Below are positions 26,477 to 34,809 of a stretch of 64,000 bases of DNA, in pieces. The stretch is from JBGRQA01 sp041725895 (lineage in GTDB: Bacteria > Bacteroidota > Bacteroidia > Bacteroidales > Marinifilaceae). The stretch's first letter is position 1; the number at the start of each line of letters is the position of its first letter. Location: NCBI GenBank assembly GCA_041725895.1, contig JBGRQA010000011.1:1-64000 (forward strand), given 5' to 3'. The notes under the pieces were generated by a model. It worked only from the letters and a program-made list of their open reading frames with translations. It was not told the DNA's origin and searched no databases. Position numbers and translations under genes: made by a program.

Positions 26477-26626
26477 ATGACAAAGATTTTCTTTAAGAAA
26501 AAAGATTATGAAAAATCAACTATTCTAAAATTGGTATATCAGAATAATGCGGATATCATATTACTCTATAAATTTAACTTCCTCTCAAAACTTCAAAAGA
26601 AAATTACTTCTACCCTCTCAATATGA
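26477..26626 (+). CDS. Candidate 49-aa ORF, unknown, possibly a gene remnant
   Basis: ATG at 26477 opens 49 codons to TGA at 26624-26626. The product is Lys-rich (MTKIFFKKKDYEKSTILK) with a middle stretch NNADIILLYKFNFL. It is divergent from the B12 operon. I recognise no family. The surrounding DNA has other short open stretches in different frames, so this may be the broken 5' end of a decayed gene. Confidence 0.18.
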   Translation: MTKIFFKKKDYEKSTILKLVYQNNADIILLYKFNFLSKLQKKITSTLSI

Positions 26627-27254
26627 TTTAATTCCTTACCCTTGCAGCTATTATCATCAAAAACATACAACTAAACAACCATTACAGCCTTTGTAGATAA
26701 ACGCAAAGAAGTAACATTAATTCCAAAACATCTTGAAGCTGTACCTTTTAAGGGAGGTTCTTTAAAAGAATATTAAAAATACGATTGTTGGTAAAATTTC
26801 TGCCAATGGAATCGTAAAAACAAACAATAGAAGCAAAGGTCTTTAATCGATAAACTCCTTCAAAATAGTGAAGGTTATAAATCAAATATCCCTTTTGATG
26901 AAGAAGATTTGAAGAAGATTCAGAGCTAGATTGTATAGTAAAAGAAAACTCAACTCTTGGAAAAACTATAATGATCACGACGTAAATGTTGCTAAACCTT
27001 CGAGACCCAAGTCTCGATAGAAGCTCTAAAAGAAAGAGAAGTAATGCCCCCCCCTACGAACTTCATCCAAACACTCAAGACAATTCATATCATTTCCATA
27101 ACAAGCAATCGAACACTTTTACACACTTTTTGGAATAATGTCTCAGCAGGTAATCAAGTCTAAATGTGTTTGTTGTATAGGAACCTACTCAAATAGAGAC
27201 TTACATCCACATATAAGCAGGTTCCATTCGTCTCTTTACTACCTTATATAACTT
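26627..27254. other. Gene-poor, apparently decayed region
   Basis: About 630 bp without a convincing gene. Short protein-like stretches appear in different plus-strand frames and are broken by stops, for example SEGYKSNIPFDEEDLKKIQS near 26865-26925. A run of eight C occurs at 27047-27054. An inverted repeat, GGAACCT 27180-27186 with AGGTTCC 27219-27225, lies just beyond the response-regulator gene's 3' end. I cannot name the ancestral gene. Confidence 0.45.
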
Positions 27255-27680
27255 CTAACAGGCTAGCACTTCCTCCAATGTAAATTCCCTTCTTTCATTG
27301 GCTTTATCTCGTAGATTTTCCTTGATTTTCTTTATCAAATAAGAATAGTGATCCATCTTCACAACATAGCCATCTGCACCAAGTGCGTAGGCATCGTCCC
27401 AGTATTCTTGCGTATTTAGTTTTGTCACAATAATAACCGGAATATCTTTGGTCCACACATTTGTTTTCAATTCCTTAAGAACCTGTAAGCCATCCCTGTC
27501 TTTCAACAAAATCTCAAGCAAAATCACATCTGGTTCCTCTTTTATTGCGAGCGCCAGTCCGTTATTTCCACTGGCAGAAAAGGACGTCAAATTCGCTGTG
27601 TCCATGATACTCCTCAAAGTAATAAGGGAGTAAATACAATCTTCAATAATCAATACTCGGTTTTTCTCTTTTCGGAACAT
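27255..27680 (-). CDS. Single-domain response regulator with Glu at the phosphoacceptor site
   Basis: A 141-residue CheY-like receiver domain without an output domain. The acidic pocket Glu13-Asp14 (VLIIEDC), the switch Thr86 (VIIVTKL) and Lys108 (GADGYVVKMDH) are all present. The site that normally carries Asp is Glu56 (DVILLEILLKDRDG). Asp-to-Glu changes can mimic phosphorylation or abolish it, so this protein may be permanently active or signal by binding alone. No histidine kinase is adjacent, and the gene sits alone in a gene-poor stretch. Confidence 0.85.
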   Translation of the reverse strand: MFRKEKNRVLIIEDCIYSLITLRSIMDTANLTSFSASGNNGLALAIKEEPDVILLEILLKDRDGLQVLKELKTNVWTKDIPVIIVTKLNTQEYWDDAYALGADGYVVKMDHYSYLIKKIKENLRDKANERREFTLEEVLAC

Positions 27681-27995
27681 ATTGAATAAATTTAGGTTAG
27701 GGTTTCATCTTCACAAATCCAGAATAACTTAGTTCTCCACCTCGCCTCAAGGACCTAAACCCAATATACCTGATATACGGGACAACAACATCATCCCAAT
27801 TTATTCATTCTCTGTTCATTTCATTCATTTTCCGGAATAATTAATCATCATTTCTTCATAATTTATACAATTATGATTCCAACCCTTACACTATTGTTTA
27901 ACAAACAATTACACAATCAACCATCTATGTAATGCTCTTTTAGATCATTCCCATCAATTACAAAACAGCTCACCCAATACCACGGATATTTTACT
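27681..27995. other. Intergenic region, no gene seen
   Basis: About 315 bp of AT-rich sequence between the response regulator start and the terminator of the cysteate synthase gene. It should hold the response regulator promoter on the minus strand, but I see no consensus match. Confidence 0.6.
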
Positions 27996-28030
27996 AATAA
28001 AAAAAGCCAGACCTCAACGGCCTGGCTTCT
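27996..28030 (-). terminator. Terminator of the cysteate synthase gene
   Basis: AAGCCAG 28004-28010 pairs with CTGGCTT 28022-28028, extended by further G-C pairs. On the minus strand it is followed by a run of T (A-run at 27999-28005 on the plus strand). Confidence 0.85.
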
Positions 28031-28052
28031 AATATATGATACAAATTCCTTC

Positions 28053-29345
28053 CTAGAACAACTTATCCAAAACTTCCTTCACGGTTTCAACATCAGGATT
28101 GATGTCAAACACATGGGAAGGCTTCAAATACTGCACCTCTTTTTCGCGCTTAAAACGTTCCTCACCTCCTCCGGTGATGTTCAGCATAATACAGGCATCC
28201 TTCTCAACAGAACCATTCTGAACAGCCTCAATTAAAGTAGAAACCGCAACGGCGGCAGCAGGGTGTACATCGTTCCCCTCCTTCTCTTCAAACAATTTGG
28301 CGGCTTCCAGTGCCTCATTGTTGTTAGCGGTCAATACATCTCCACCTGCATCTTTCATGGCATCAAATAGTCCCCCTTTAATGGAATAGGGAGGCTTCCG
28401 ATTGGAAAGAACTTTCGCTACGATTTCCTCCACTTGTTGGCGAGCCAAATCATCTTCCAGAGGTAACATGGCACGGGAATCAGCTTTCCAGGCATCATAA
28501 ATCGGTAGGAATGGTTCGTTTTGAGACACCATCAATTTCATTTTGTTTTGACCAAAACGTCCGTCTTCCAACAAACGAAGATTGGCTTCCCAGGCAGCAA
28601 TAGCCCCAGTTCCACTTCCTACAGCCTGAAAGTAGTAGTCAGGGATCTGACCTATTTCTGTAACAGCAGATAGTACTGTGGTACCCATACCATCACGACG
28701 TGCAACATTTTTTGCACCTCCCTCGGCTACGAAACCATCCAATTGACAAGCCAAATTGGAAAGATGAATGGCATCAAAGTAATCACTCCCTGATTTAGTT
28801 ACCACCAAACGAACATTTTCATTGATGGCCTCATCAAACCACAGGGCGTTAATGTTATCCTCAGGCACGCAAAGCAGCAAAGGGATATTATTATCAGAAC
28901 AAACACGGGCAAAAGCTCGGGCTGTATTCCCGGCTGAAGCTACCACCAATACATTTTTATCGTCCGAGTTCAAACGACCACATACGGCATAGGCTTCAGT
29001 CTCCTTAAAGGAACAGGTGCGGTTCATCGCTCCTTTTTCAGGCCAATAGCCGCTAAATGTAATGTAAAGATTTTCCAAACCAAGGTATTCGGCCAAACCT
29101 TTACTCTTATAGGTCACAGGTGCCGAAGAACCCTTCAAGGTTTTATGAATAGGCAACCAATCGGCAAATTTGTACAATCCACAGGAATTGTCCTTTACTT
29201 CCAATTGCTTCTTTTGATATATAGCTCGAATTAGCGAAGGCTCCTGCTCACCTGGAGCATCCAGAGTCCAACCCGCATCTTCGAAACTTTTTCCGGTATT
29301 TATCGATTCTAAAAGATAATCTGTAGCTTGAAATTCTTTTGACAT
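28053..29345 (-). CDS. Cysteate synthase-like PLP enzyme (threonine synthase family)
   Basis: A 430-residue fold-type II PLP enzyme. The PLP lysine is in CSFKETEA (about residue 115), substrate-side residues are in VVASAGNTARAF, and the phosphate cup is the Gly-rich QAVGSGTGAIAA. The N-terminal GLYKFADWLPI and NRTCSFKETEAY sequences match proteins annotated as cysteate synthase in Bacteroidota rather than ThrC. Cysteate synthase turns O-phosphoserine and sulfite into L-cysteate. In Bacteroidota that feeds capnine and sulfonolipid synthesis. The start at 29345 (MSKEFQATDY) is chosen; a longer frame to 29453 adds 36 residues with no family match. No sulfonolipid acyltransferase gene is adjacent. 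Confidence 0.82.
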   Translation of the reverse strand: MSKEFQATDYLLESINTGKSFEDAGWTLDAPGEQEPSLIRAIYQKKQLEVKDNSCGLYKFADWLPIHKTLKGSSAPVTYKSKGLAEYLGLENLYITFSGYWPEKGAMNRTCSFKETEAYAVCGRLNSDDKNVLVVASAGNTARAFARVCSDNNIPLLLCVPEDNINALWFDEAINENVRLVVTKSGSDYFDAIHLSNLACQLDGFVAEGGAKNVARRDGMGTTVLSAVTEIGQIPDYYFQAVGSGTGAIAAWEANLRLLEDGRFGQNKMKLMVSQNEPFLPIYDAWKADSRAMLPLEDDLARQQVEEIVAKVLSNRKPPYSIKGGLFDAMKDAGGDVLTANNNEALEAAKLFEEKEGNDVHPAAAVAVSTLIEAVQNGSVEKDACIMLNITGGGEERFKREKEVQYLKPSHVFDINPDVETVKEVLDKLF

Positions 29346-29608
29346 TCTGTACTGTTTTGATAATTGAAGGGTAAAAATAAGAAAAACTAAGCACCTGCTA
29401 AATTTTTCAGGAGAAAATGGGAAGAATTTATGATCGAAAACAAGACATAGCAAGTGAGATATTCCTTAGAACAGCTCCCAAAGTGCCAAGTTACAAGTTG
29501 TAAAGTCCCCCTTATGCCTACACCTTAGAAAAGGCTCATCCTTATTTAAGGATTGTCAAAATACTTTGTTCAATTCCTTACTTCTTGTCACTTGCATTGA
29601 ATTACTTG

Positions 29609-30235
29609 TTACTCCTCTGATTCTTCCTCTATCTCTACAATTTCAAAAATATTCATAAATTCCTCAGCAAAACGTTCAATTCCTTCGGTCATTTTTTGGG
29701 TATAAACAACACGCTGAGCCTTGGTTACAGTCTCCGCCAAACGATCCACCTGGGTAACACCCCCCAATCGAATCACCTGCTCGGCATCATCAATCACCAA
29801 CATTTTTAGATCAGTCAGATTCAATCCACTAAAGGAGTACAATTCATTCAATCGTTTGGAAGATCCTATCACAACATCGGATCCAAAATAGATCCGATCC
29901 CGTAAATCATCAATCTTTCCCTTTTCATTGGCAACAAACACCCGCAGATCGGTATTTTCCCCCAACAAATTAAACTGTTCCAACATGGCCTCTCCCTTCT
30001 CCTGATCGGGAACAATAATCAATGCCCTGGGCACATCGGCAACGGCTTTTTTGAGATTCTGAATCACCGAGATAACAATTGCTGTTGTGCGACCACTGGT
30101 TTGGGGCCCAACACAAAGCACGTCGGCACCAGACTTAATCCGTGCAATGGTTTTCTTTTGAAGTTTTGTTGGTTTTTCGAAACCTGCCTCCAGCAAGGCT
30201 TGCGAAAGATGTTTATCGAGTTTTTTTACAAACAT
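29609..30235 (-). CDS. Degenerate one-domain DEAD-box helicase-like protein
   Basis: A 208-residue protein covering only the first RecA-like domain of a DEAD-box helicase. The Q-motif region (GFEKPTKLQKKTI) is present. Walker A reads GPQTSGRTT with Arg in place of the ATP-binding Lys, motif II is IDDAEQ instead of DEAD, and motif III (SAT) is replaced by YTQ. There is no second domain, and the protein ends in an acidic tail, EIEEESEE. It is unlikely to unwind RNA. It starts and stops cleanly, so it looks like a maintained small protein that may bind RNA or a partner, not a fresh pseudogene. Confidence 0.75.
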   Translation of the reverse strand: MFVKKLDKHLSQALLEAGFEKPTKLQKKTIARIKSGADVLCVGPQTSGRTTAIVISVIQNLKKAVADVPRALIIVPDQEKGEAMLEQFNLLGENTDLRVFVANEKGKIDDLRDRIYFGSDVVIGSSKRLNELYSFSGLNLTDLKMLVIDDAEQVIRLGGVTQVDRLAETVTKAQRVVYTQKMTEGIERFAEEFMNIFEIVEIEEESEE

Positions 30236-30485
30236 AGTCTATAATTCCAGTAAATTTGATGCAATATCAGTAAGTAGTCAGGCGTTGTTTTGAAAAAATT
30301 ATTCAAAACAAGCTTCTATTCCCAACTCTTACCAAATCGAAAGTACAAAATTACAAAAATGCTTTTATTGAAGACTTGCCATTCCACATATTTTGTTCGA
30401 AAGGTTTTGAATTTATATTCCGGACTCTTATTCAAGTTGAAGAGATGACGAGCCAACTGTGTTTTAAGTTGTTTTTATGATTGGC

Positions 30486-30518
30486 AAACCTCGAAGGTTT
30501 TAAAAACCTTCGAGGTTT
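30486..30518. repeat. REP-like palindrome next to RAYT gene (copy 1)
   Basis: AAACCTCGAAGGTTT at 30486-30500 and its exact reverse complement at 30504-30518, with a 3-bp centre. It is 50 bp downstream of the RAYT transposase stop. It is nearly identical to the palindrome at 31895-31927. Confidence 0.85.
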
Positions 30519-30567
30519 AACTTCAATCACCTGAATTTAGATATAGTATACTTACCAAATTAGAAAT

Positions 30568-31176
30568 TTATATTCCTAACCAGGTTTCCATCTTCTTTAC
30601 CTCCACTTTCTGCTCATGCATTTGCTTGAAACTATCCATATCATCAAACCAATCCATAACGACCTTCCGGTTCAGTCTCGTCGGTTTCTCCGAGATACAA
30701 CTCAAATAACTACACCATGAATAATCAACAGGATGGTCACAAATACCATGATAAACCGGATTGTGGTGAATGTATCGAATTAGTGTTTTAAAATGTTCGG
30801 AGTTCTCAATTCGCTTTCGTCGAAAACCGTGTTCAAATAAACTGCCGGTTCGTTTGTATCGTTTATTATATGCTTTGGTATAAGCATTAAAAAGATTGGA
30901 AAATTGCTGATTGATTCGTTTTAACACATTTAATCCATGGAATCCTTCAAGGTTCGCAAAAATTACTTTCTCTTCCCTTATTTTCAAGAAAAAATGAAAA
31001 TGATTCCTCATCAATACCCAGGCATAGGTTTCGGCTACCGGATCAATATATTTTCGATACAATTTCAAAAAATATTCAAAATTGCAGGTTTCGCGAAACA
31101 GAATACAACTATTGATTCCTCGATTGTAAATGTGATAATAACCTTCAGGTTCGAGAGGAATTAGTACTTGGCCCAT
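30568..31176 (-). CDS. REP-associated tyrosine transposase (RAYT, Y1_Tnp family)
   Basis: A 202-residue single-domain HUH-type nuclease. The metal-binding HxH is in MRNHFHFFLK (about residues 57-66), and the catalytic tyrosine lies in IRYIHHNPVYHG (about 140-151). The N-terminus GYYHIYNRGIN is typical of the family. RAYTs are domesticated relatives of IS200/IS605 transposases that act on REP palindromes and are usually single copy and vertically inherited. Two matching palindromes flank the gene here (30486-30518 and 31895-31927). No terminal repeats of a full insertion sequence are visible. Confidence 0.9.
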   Translation of the reverse strand: MGQVLIPLEPEGYYHIYNRGINSCILFRETCNFEYFLKLYRKYIDPVAETYAWVLMRNHFHFFLKIREEKVIFANLEGFHGLNVLKRINQQFSNLFNAYTKAYNKRYKRTGSLFEHGFRRKRIENSEHFKTLIRYIHHNPVYHGICDHPVDYSWCSYLSCISEKPTRLNRKVVMDWFDDMDSFKQMHEQKVEVKKMETWLGI

Positions 31177-31237
31177 GAGGAAAAATTTTAAACCTTAAAA
31201 AGATCGATACTAATAACGTGGAAAATCATCTCTGCTA

Positions 31238-31729
31238 TCATCTTCCGCCCTCGCCTTCATCACTTTTACCGGATTCTGCATACTCTAAGCAAGTTGAACA
31301 ATAACCAGGGAAAGGACAATTTTCCGGATCATAAGAACAAAGTTCTATATGATATGTTCCAAAATTCATTACCACATATTTATCTTCCCAAATTTTTGGA
31401 TAAAAGGAATAACGATCTTCTATTGGAAAGCCTTCCGGAAATTCAACAACAAAATGAAAACAGTTCAGTAAAACATCCAATTCCTTAACTAACAATATGG
31501 CCTGCATTTCATTTAACTTTTCCCTGGGCGGTAGCAATGAGGTAGAAATCCCGGTAATTTCACTCATGGGAATCTGATCACCGTAAACAACATTCTCCAC
31601 CTCCTCCAATTCTTTTATAAACCTCTCATCATCACCCCCTTCTTTATTACTGCAATGCTGTAATTGTATGTGAGAAGACCCAGCTTTACGCAAATCTTCA
31701 ATTAGTTGTTCAATATAACGATCCATCAC
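31238..31729 (-). CDS. Hypothetical protein, 163 aa
   Basis: Starts at one of two adjacent ATGs (31729 or 31726). Soluble, acidic, without a signal peptide. The C-terminal third has three spaced Cys in CSYDPENCPFPGYCSTC that could bind a metal. A proline/glycine loop FPEGFPIEDRYSFYPKIWEDKY precedes it. I do not recognise the family and infer no function. It lies upstream of the RAYT gene on the same strand, 61 bp away. Confidence 0.65.
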   Translation of the reverse strand: MMDRYIEQLIEDLRKAGSSHIQLQHCSNKEGGDDERFIKELEEVENVVYGDQIPMSEITGISTSLLPPREKLNEMQAILLVKELDVLLNCFHFVVEFPEGFPIEDRYSFYPKIWEDKYVVMNFGTYHIELCSYDPENCPFPGYCSTCLEYAESGKSDEGEGGR

Positions 31730-31894
31730 AATATCAATTTTATGTTTTTACAATTTTCACGAATTTGACCTCTCCCTCAATTTTCCTTATTACAGGAAAC
31801 TTTCACCATACAGTAATTCCAAGGAATACACATTAAATAAAAATCATTCCAATTACTTCTAAGAAGTTAACTAAATTCTCTGGATTGAACAATT

Positions 31895-31927
31895 AAACCT
31901 TGAAGGTTTCAAAAACCTTCAAGGTTT
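31895..31927. repeat. REP-like palindrome (copy 2)
   Basis: AAACCTTGAAGGTTT at 31895-31909 and its exact reverse complement at 31913-31927, with a 3-bp centre. It differs from copy 1 only by a C/G to T/A pair at arm position 7, changed on both sides so the palindrome is kept. The centre also differs (CAA against TAA). Confidence 0.85.
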
Positions 31928-31934
31928 TCACCTA

Positions 31935-32390
31935 CTATCCTTTAATTAGCTTCTCCAGTTCAAATTTCAACCTCTGAATCTGCTCATCAGGCAACAGCGA
32001 AAAATCATAGGAACATCGGGTTTGATTCTCCAAAACAAATACCACTTTGTGATCACCAAGAACAACATCATACAATTGTTCTCGCAACAAACTTCGTTCC
32101 TTCTGAAACGAATTCTTAAAAGTAATTCGATCTGATTCAAGGTAAAAATGAGTACTCTCCTTTAAAATCGTCAATCCACATCTTGCCTGTACAAGATAAA
32201 TAATGCCAAAAACAGCATTTACAGCAAATAAAACAAGTAACAAATTGTGTTCAGTTTTTCCAAATAAAAGGTATAATCCCAAAAAACCAATTATCGATTG
32301 AGTAAACCCTTGAAAAAAGTAAGTTTGTTCCCTTCCACGGGTCAAGGTTCTCTTTCCCCTGTATTTAATTTCAAAATTCTTCTCTGCCAT
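31935..32390 (-). CDS. Hypothetical membrane protein, 151 aa
   Basis: Two adjacent hydrophobic helices at about residues 28-45 (FTQSIIGFLGLYLLF) and 49-68 (LLLVLFAVNAVFGIIYLV), with cytoplasmic-type basic flanks. A C-terminal soluble part (about 75-150) of PH-like beta character follows: STHFYLESDRITFKNSF and VVLGDHKVVFVLE. Not recognised. The layout resembles small Bacteroidota proteins with a bacterial PH domain, but this is only a pattern impression. Confidence 0.65.
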   Translation of the reverse strand: MAEKNFEIKYRGKRTLTRGREQTYFFQGFTQSIIGFLGLYLLFGKTEHNLLLVLFAVNAVFGIIYLVQARCGLTILKESTHFYLESDRITFKNSFQKERSLLREQLYDVVLGDHKVVFVLENQTRCSYDFSLLPDEQIQRLKFELEKLIKG

Positions 32391-32645
32391 TTATCTCAGA
32401 TTCTGTTATACATTAACTCTTTTCCGAATGTAACAACAATATGAACATAACACAAGAATTCCTTAAATAGGAGAGCAAAATAGCAACAAAGCTAACACTC
32501 TATTTAGATTGCATCCAGAAAAGGATCCGCAACTGTTCACTATCTTTGTACCGAATTGTCTAAAGTCGGCCCATCACAGTAAAGCATCAGCTTGAGTTTT
32601 ACCAAATACAATTGGGAACAGACTACGACTTCAAAACAGATACGA

Positions 32646-34634
32646 ATGAAGAATACAACCGAATTGTTGCTCCCTGTAGGGAATGCTGAAATGTTTCATG
32701 CAGCCGTAGAAGGTGGTGCAGATGCCGTATACTGCGGATTACGTCAGTTCAATGCCCGTGGAAGAGCTTCCAATTTTACCATACAACAACTTCAGGCCCT
32801 GGTAAAACTGGCCAAAAAGAAGAATGTAAAAGTATACCTGACCCTGAACACGGTAATCAAAAACCAAGAGCTACCTGAATTACTGGACACTCTGTACACC
32901 ATCAACCAAACCGGTGTGGATGCCATCATCATTCAGGATTGGGGAGTACTACACCTGGTAAAGAAACACTTCCCCAATATTGAAGTTCATGCCAGTACCC
33001 AAATGGCAAATCACAATTCTTTGGGGGCCAACTATTCCCAAAACATGGGCTTCGAACGTGTCGTAATGGCACGTGAACTAACCCTTCCGGAAGTAAAGGA
33101 GATCCGAAAGAAATCGAACATCGAACTGGAAATTTTTATGCATGGTGCACTTTGCTACTCCTTCTCCGGGATGTGTCTATTCTCCAGTTTTCTGGGCGGT
33201 AGTGGCGCCAATCGCGGTTTGTGCGCTCAACCCTGTCGACGTTTCTATCAAACCGGAGGCCAAACCCGATACGTTTTCAGCTTAAAAGACAACCAGGCCA
33301 TTGATGTACTGCCCGAAATGATGAAGATGGGTATTTCCTCCATCAAAGTTGAGGGTCGTATGAAGTCCTCTGAATACGTGAACCGGGTCGCAAAAGCTTA
33401 TCGTATGGTCATTGACAATCCCCAAAAGATTGAGGATGCCAAGCTAGTGTTGAAATACGATATGAGTCGTGAGAAAACCGCCTACTTTCTTGGGGGGAAT
33501 GTAAGCAAAGCCATTACTGAGAATCCGGAAACCGGTATTGCCATTGGAGAAGTGATCAAAGTAATGGCAGATGGCTTTAAATTCCAATCCAATCATCCCC
33601 TTGAAATTGGTAACCGGCTTCGAATCCGTTCCAAAAATGGAGAAATGCGGAAAGCCATCAAGGTAAAAGAATTTCAGGAACTGGATAAGGGTACCTACCA
33701 GATCCAAAACACCAAGGTAGTACCGGAAAGAGGAGATCAGGTATTTCTTGTTGGATTGAAGCAGGAGAAATACCCCAACAAATTCCGGGAAGAGGGCAAA
33801 AACTTACGCACTATCATGAATCGGGGCGAAAAGAACAAAATCCTCAACCAAATTGGTTCTAAAAAAGTACCCAATAAGGAACAGCTATTCGTCCGCATCG
33901 ACAGTTTGGGTTGGCTTCGTAAAATTCGCCTGGAGGATGTAGATGGATTGATCCTAAATTTACCAAGAGCTGAATGGGAAGAACTACGATTAGATGCCCC
34001 ATTTCTGCAAAAAAATGCACACAAGATCACCATCGAATTACCCAAATTCATTCAGGAAAAGGACATTCGCTTCTATCGTGATCTCTGCGCAAAACTATCC
34101 AGGAAAGGCTACAAGAACTTCATGCTGAGCCACCTTTCCCAAAAGCTACTTCTTCCGCCAAAATCGAGAATTGCCACCAATGAAAATGTTTACCTCTTTA
34201 ATGATGCGGCCATTGAAGTACTACGTAAGGAGAAAATAAATCTTTACACCTATCCATTGGAAAACGATTTTGAAAATCTTTTGGCAGGAAAAGACCGCTT
34301 TGGCATTGTACCCATTTACTTCAATCCCCACCTGTTCTTTTCCCGTATGCCTGTAAAAGTAGGGTCTAAAGATGATAATACCCTGATTGACGATGAAAAT
34401 GGCAAACACCGGAGAATCCTGCGGGACGGAATCACAATCATTGTTCCGGAACATCCGGTAGCACTGTTTCAAGCCAGAGAAAAACTGGTAGAAGCCGGTT
34501 TCAAACGCTTCCTGATCGACCTGAGCCACGAGAAACCATCCTCCAATACGATTAAGCGTCTGCTTAACAAGTTTAAAAGATCCGAACAGTTACAGCCGGC
34601 ATTCAGCTTCAACTTTAAGAAAGGGTTGAAATAA
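32646..34634 (+). CDS. U32 peptidase-family protein (RlhA-like)
   Basis: A 662-residue U32 family protein. The N-terminal TIM-barrel part contains GGADAVYCGLRQFNARGRA. The U32 signature is EIFMHGALCYSFSGMCLFS (about 165-183), followed by CAQPCRRFY. Cys in this region ligate a 4Fe-4S cluster in studied relatives. Length and the extra C-terminal region match RlhA-type members, which help hydroxylate a 23S rRNA cytidine in E. coli; other U32 proteins act in tRNA or ubiquinone hydroxylation. True protease activity is doubtful. The ATG at 32646 is chosen over an in-frame TTG at 32592. Followed by a strong terminator. Confidence 0.82.
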   Translation: MKNTTELLLPVGNAEMFHAAVEGGADAVYCGLRQFNARGRASNFTIQQLQALVKLAKKKNVKVYLTLNTVIKNQELPELLDTLYTINQTGVDAIIIQDWGVLHLVKKHFPNIEVHASTQMANHNSLGANYSQNMGFERVVMARELTLPEVKEIRKKSNIELEIFMHGALCYSFSGMCLFSSFLGGSGANRGLCAQPCRRFYQTGGQTRYVFSLKDNQAIDVLPEMMKMGISSIKVEGRMKSSEYVNRVAKAYRMVIDNPQKIEDAKLVLKYDMSREKTAYFLGGNVSKAITENPETGIAIGEVIKVMADGFKFQSNHPLEIGNRLRIRSKNGEMRKAIKVKEFQELDKGTYQIQNTKVVPERGDQVFLVGLKQEKYPNKFREEGKNLRTIMNRGEKNKILNQIGSKKVPNKEQLFVRIDSLGWLRKIRLEDVDGLILNLPRAEWEELRLDAPFLQKNAHKITIELPKFIQEKDIRFYRDLCAKLSRKGYKNFMLSHLSQKLLLPPKSRIATNENVYLFNDAAIEVLRKEKINLYTYPLENDFENLLAGKDRFGIVPIYFNPHLFFSRMPVKVGSKDDNTLIDDENGKHRRILRDGITIIVPEHPVALFQAREKLVEAGFKRFLIDLSHEKPSSNTIKRLLNKFKRSEQLQPAFSFNFKKGLK

Positions 34635-34680
34635 AACAGCGACTAGCTTTCTTTTAAATCAATTGTAACGTACTGCATAA

Positions 34681-34722
34681 AAAAGGGGGCTGTCGAAAAA
34701 GCATCGACGGCCCCTTTTTTAT
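34681..34722. terminator. Strong bidirectional terminator
   Basis: GGGGGCTGTCGA 34685-34696 pairs with TCGACGGCCCC 34704-34714 and is flanked by A-run and T-run. It lies between the converging U32 gene and the barrel gene at 34810-36222. Confidence 0.9.
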
Positions 34723-34809
34723 TCGGGTACCTATTCTAGATCAAATATTCAATTCTCAAGAACTTAGAATTCCTTTTTCAACGGCCCCCTCTCCTATTAC
34801 ACATCCTCT

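Noticed and set aside
26748..26978. 76-codon minus-strand ORF in the decayed region
   Set aside because: No ribosome-binding site, family or signal; composition as expected by chance in AT-rich DNA.
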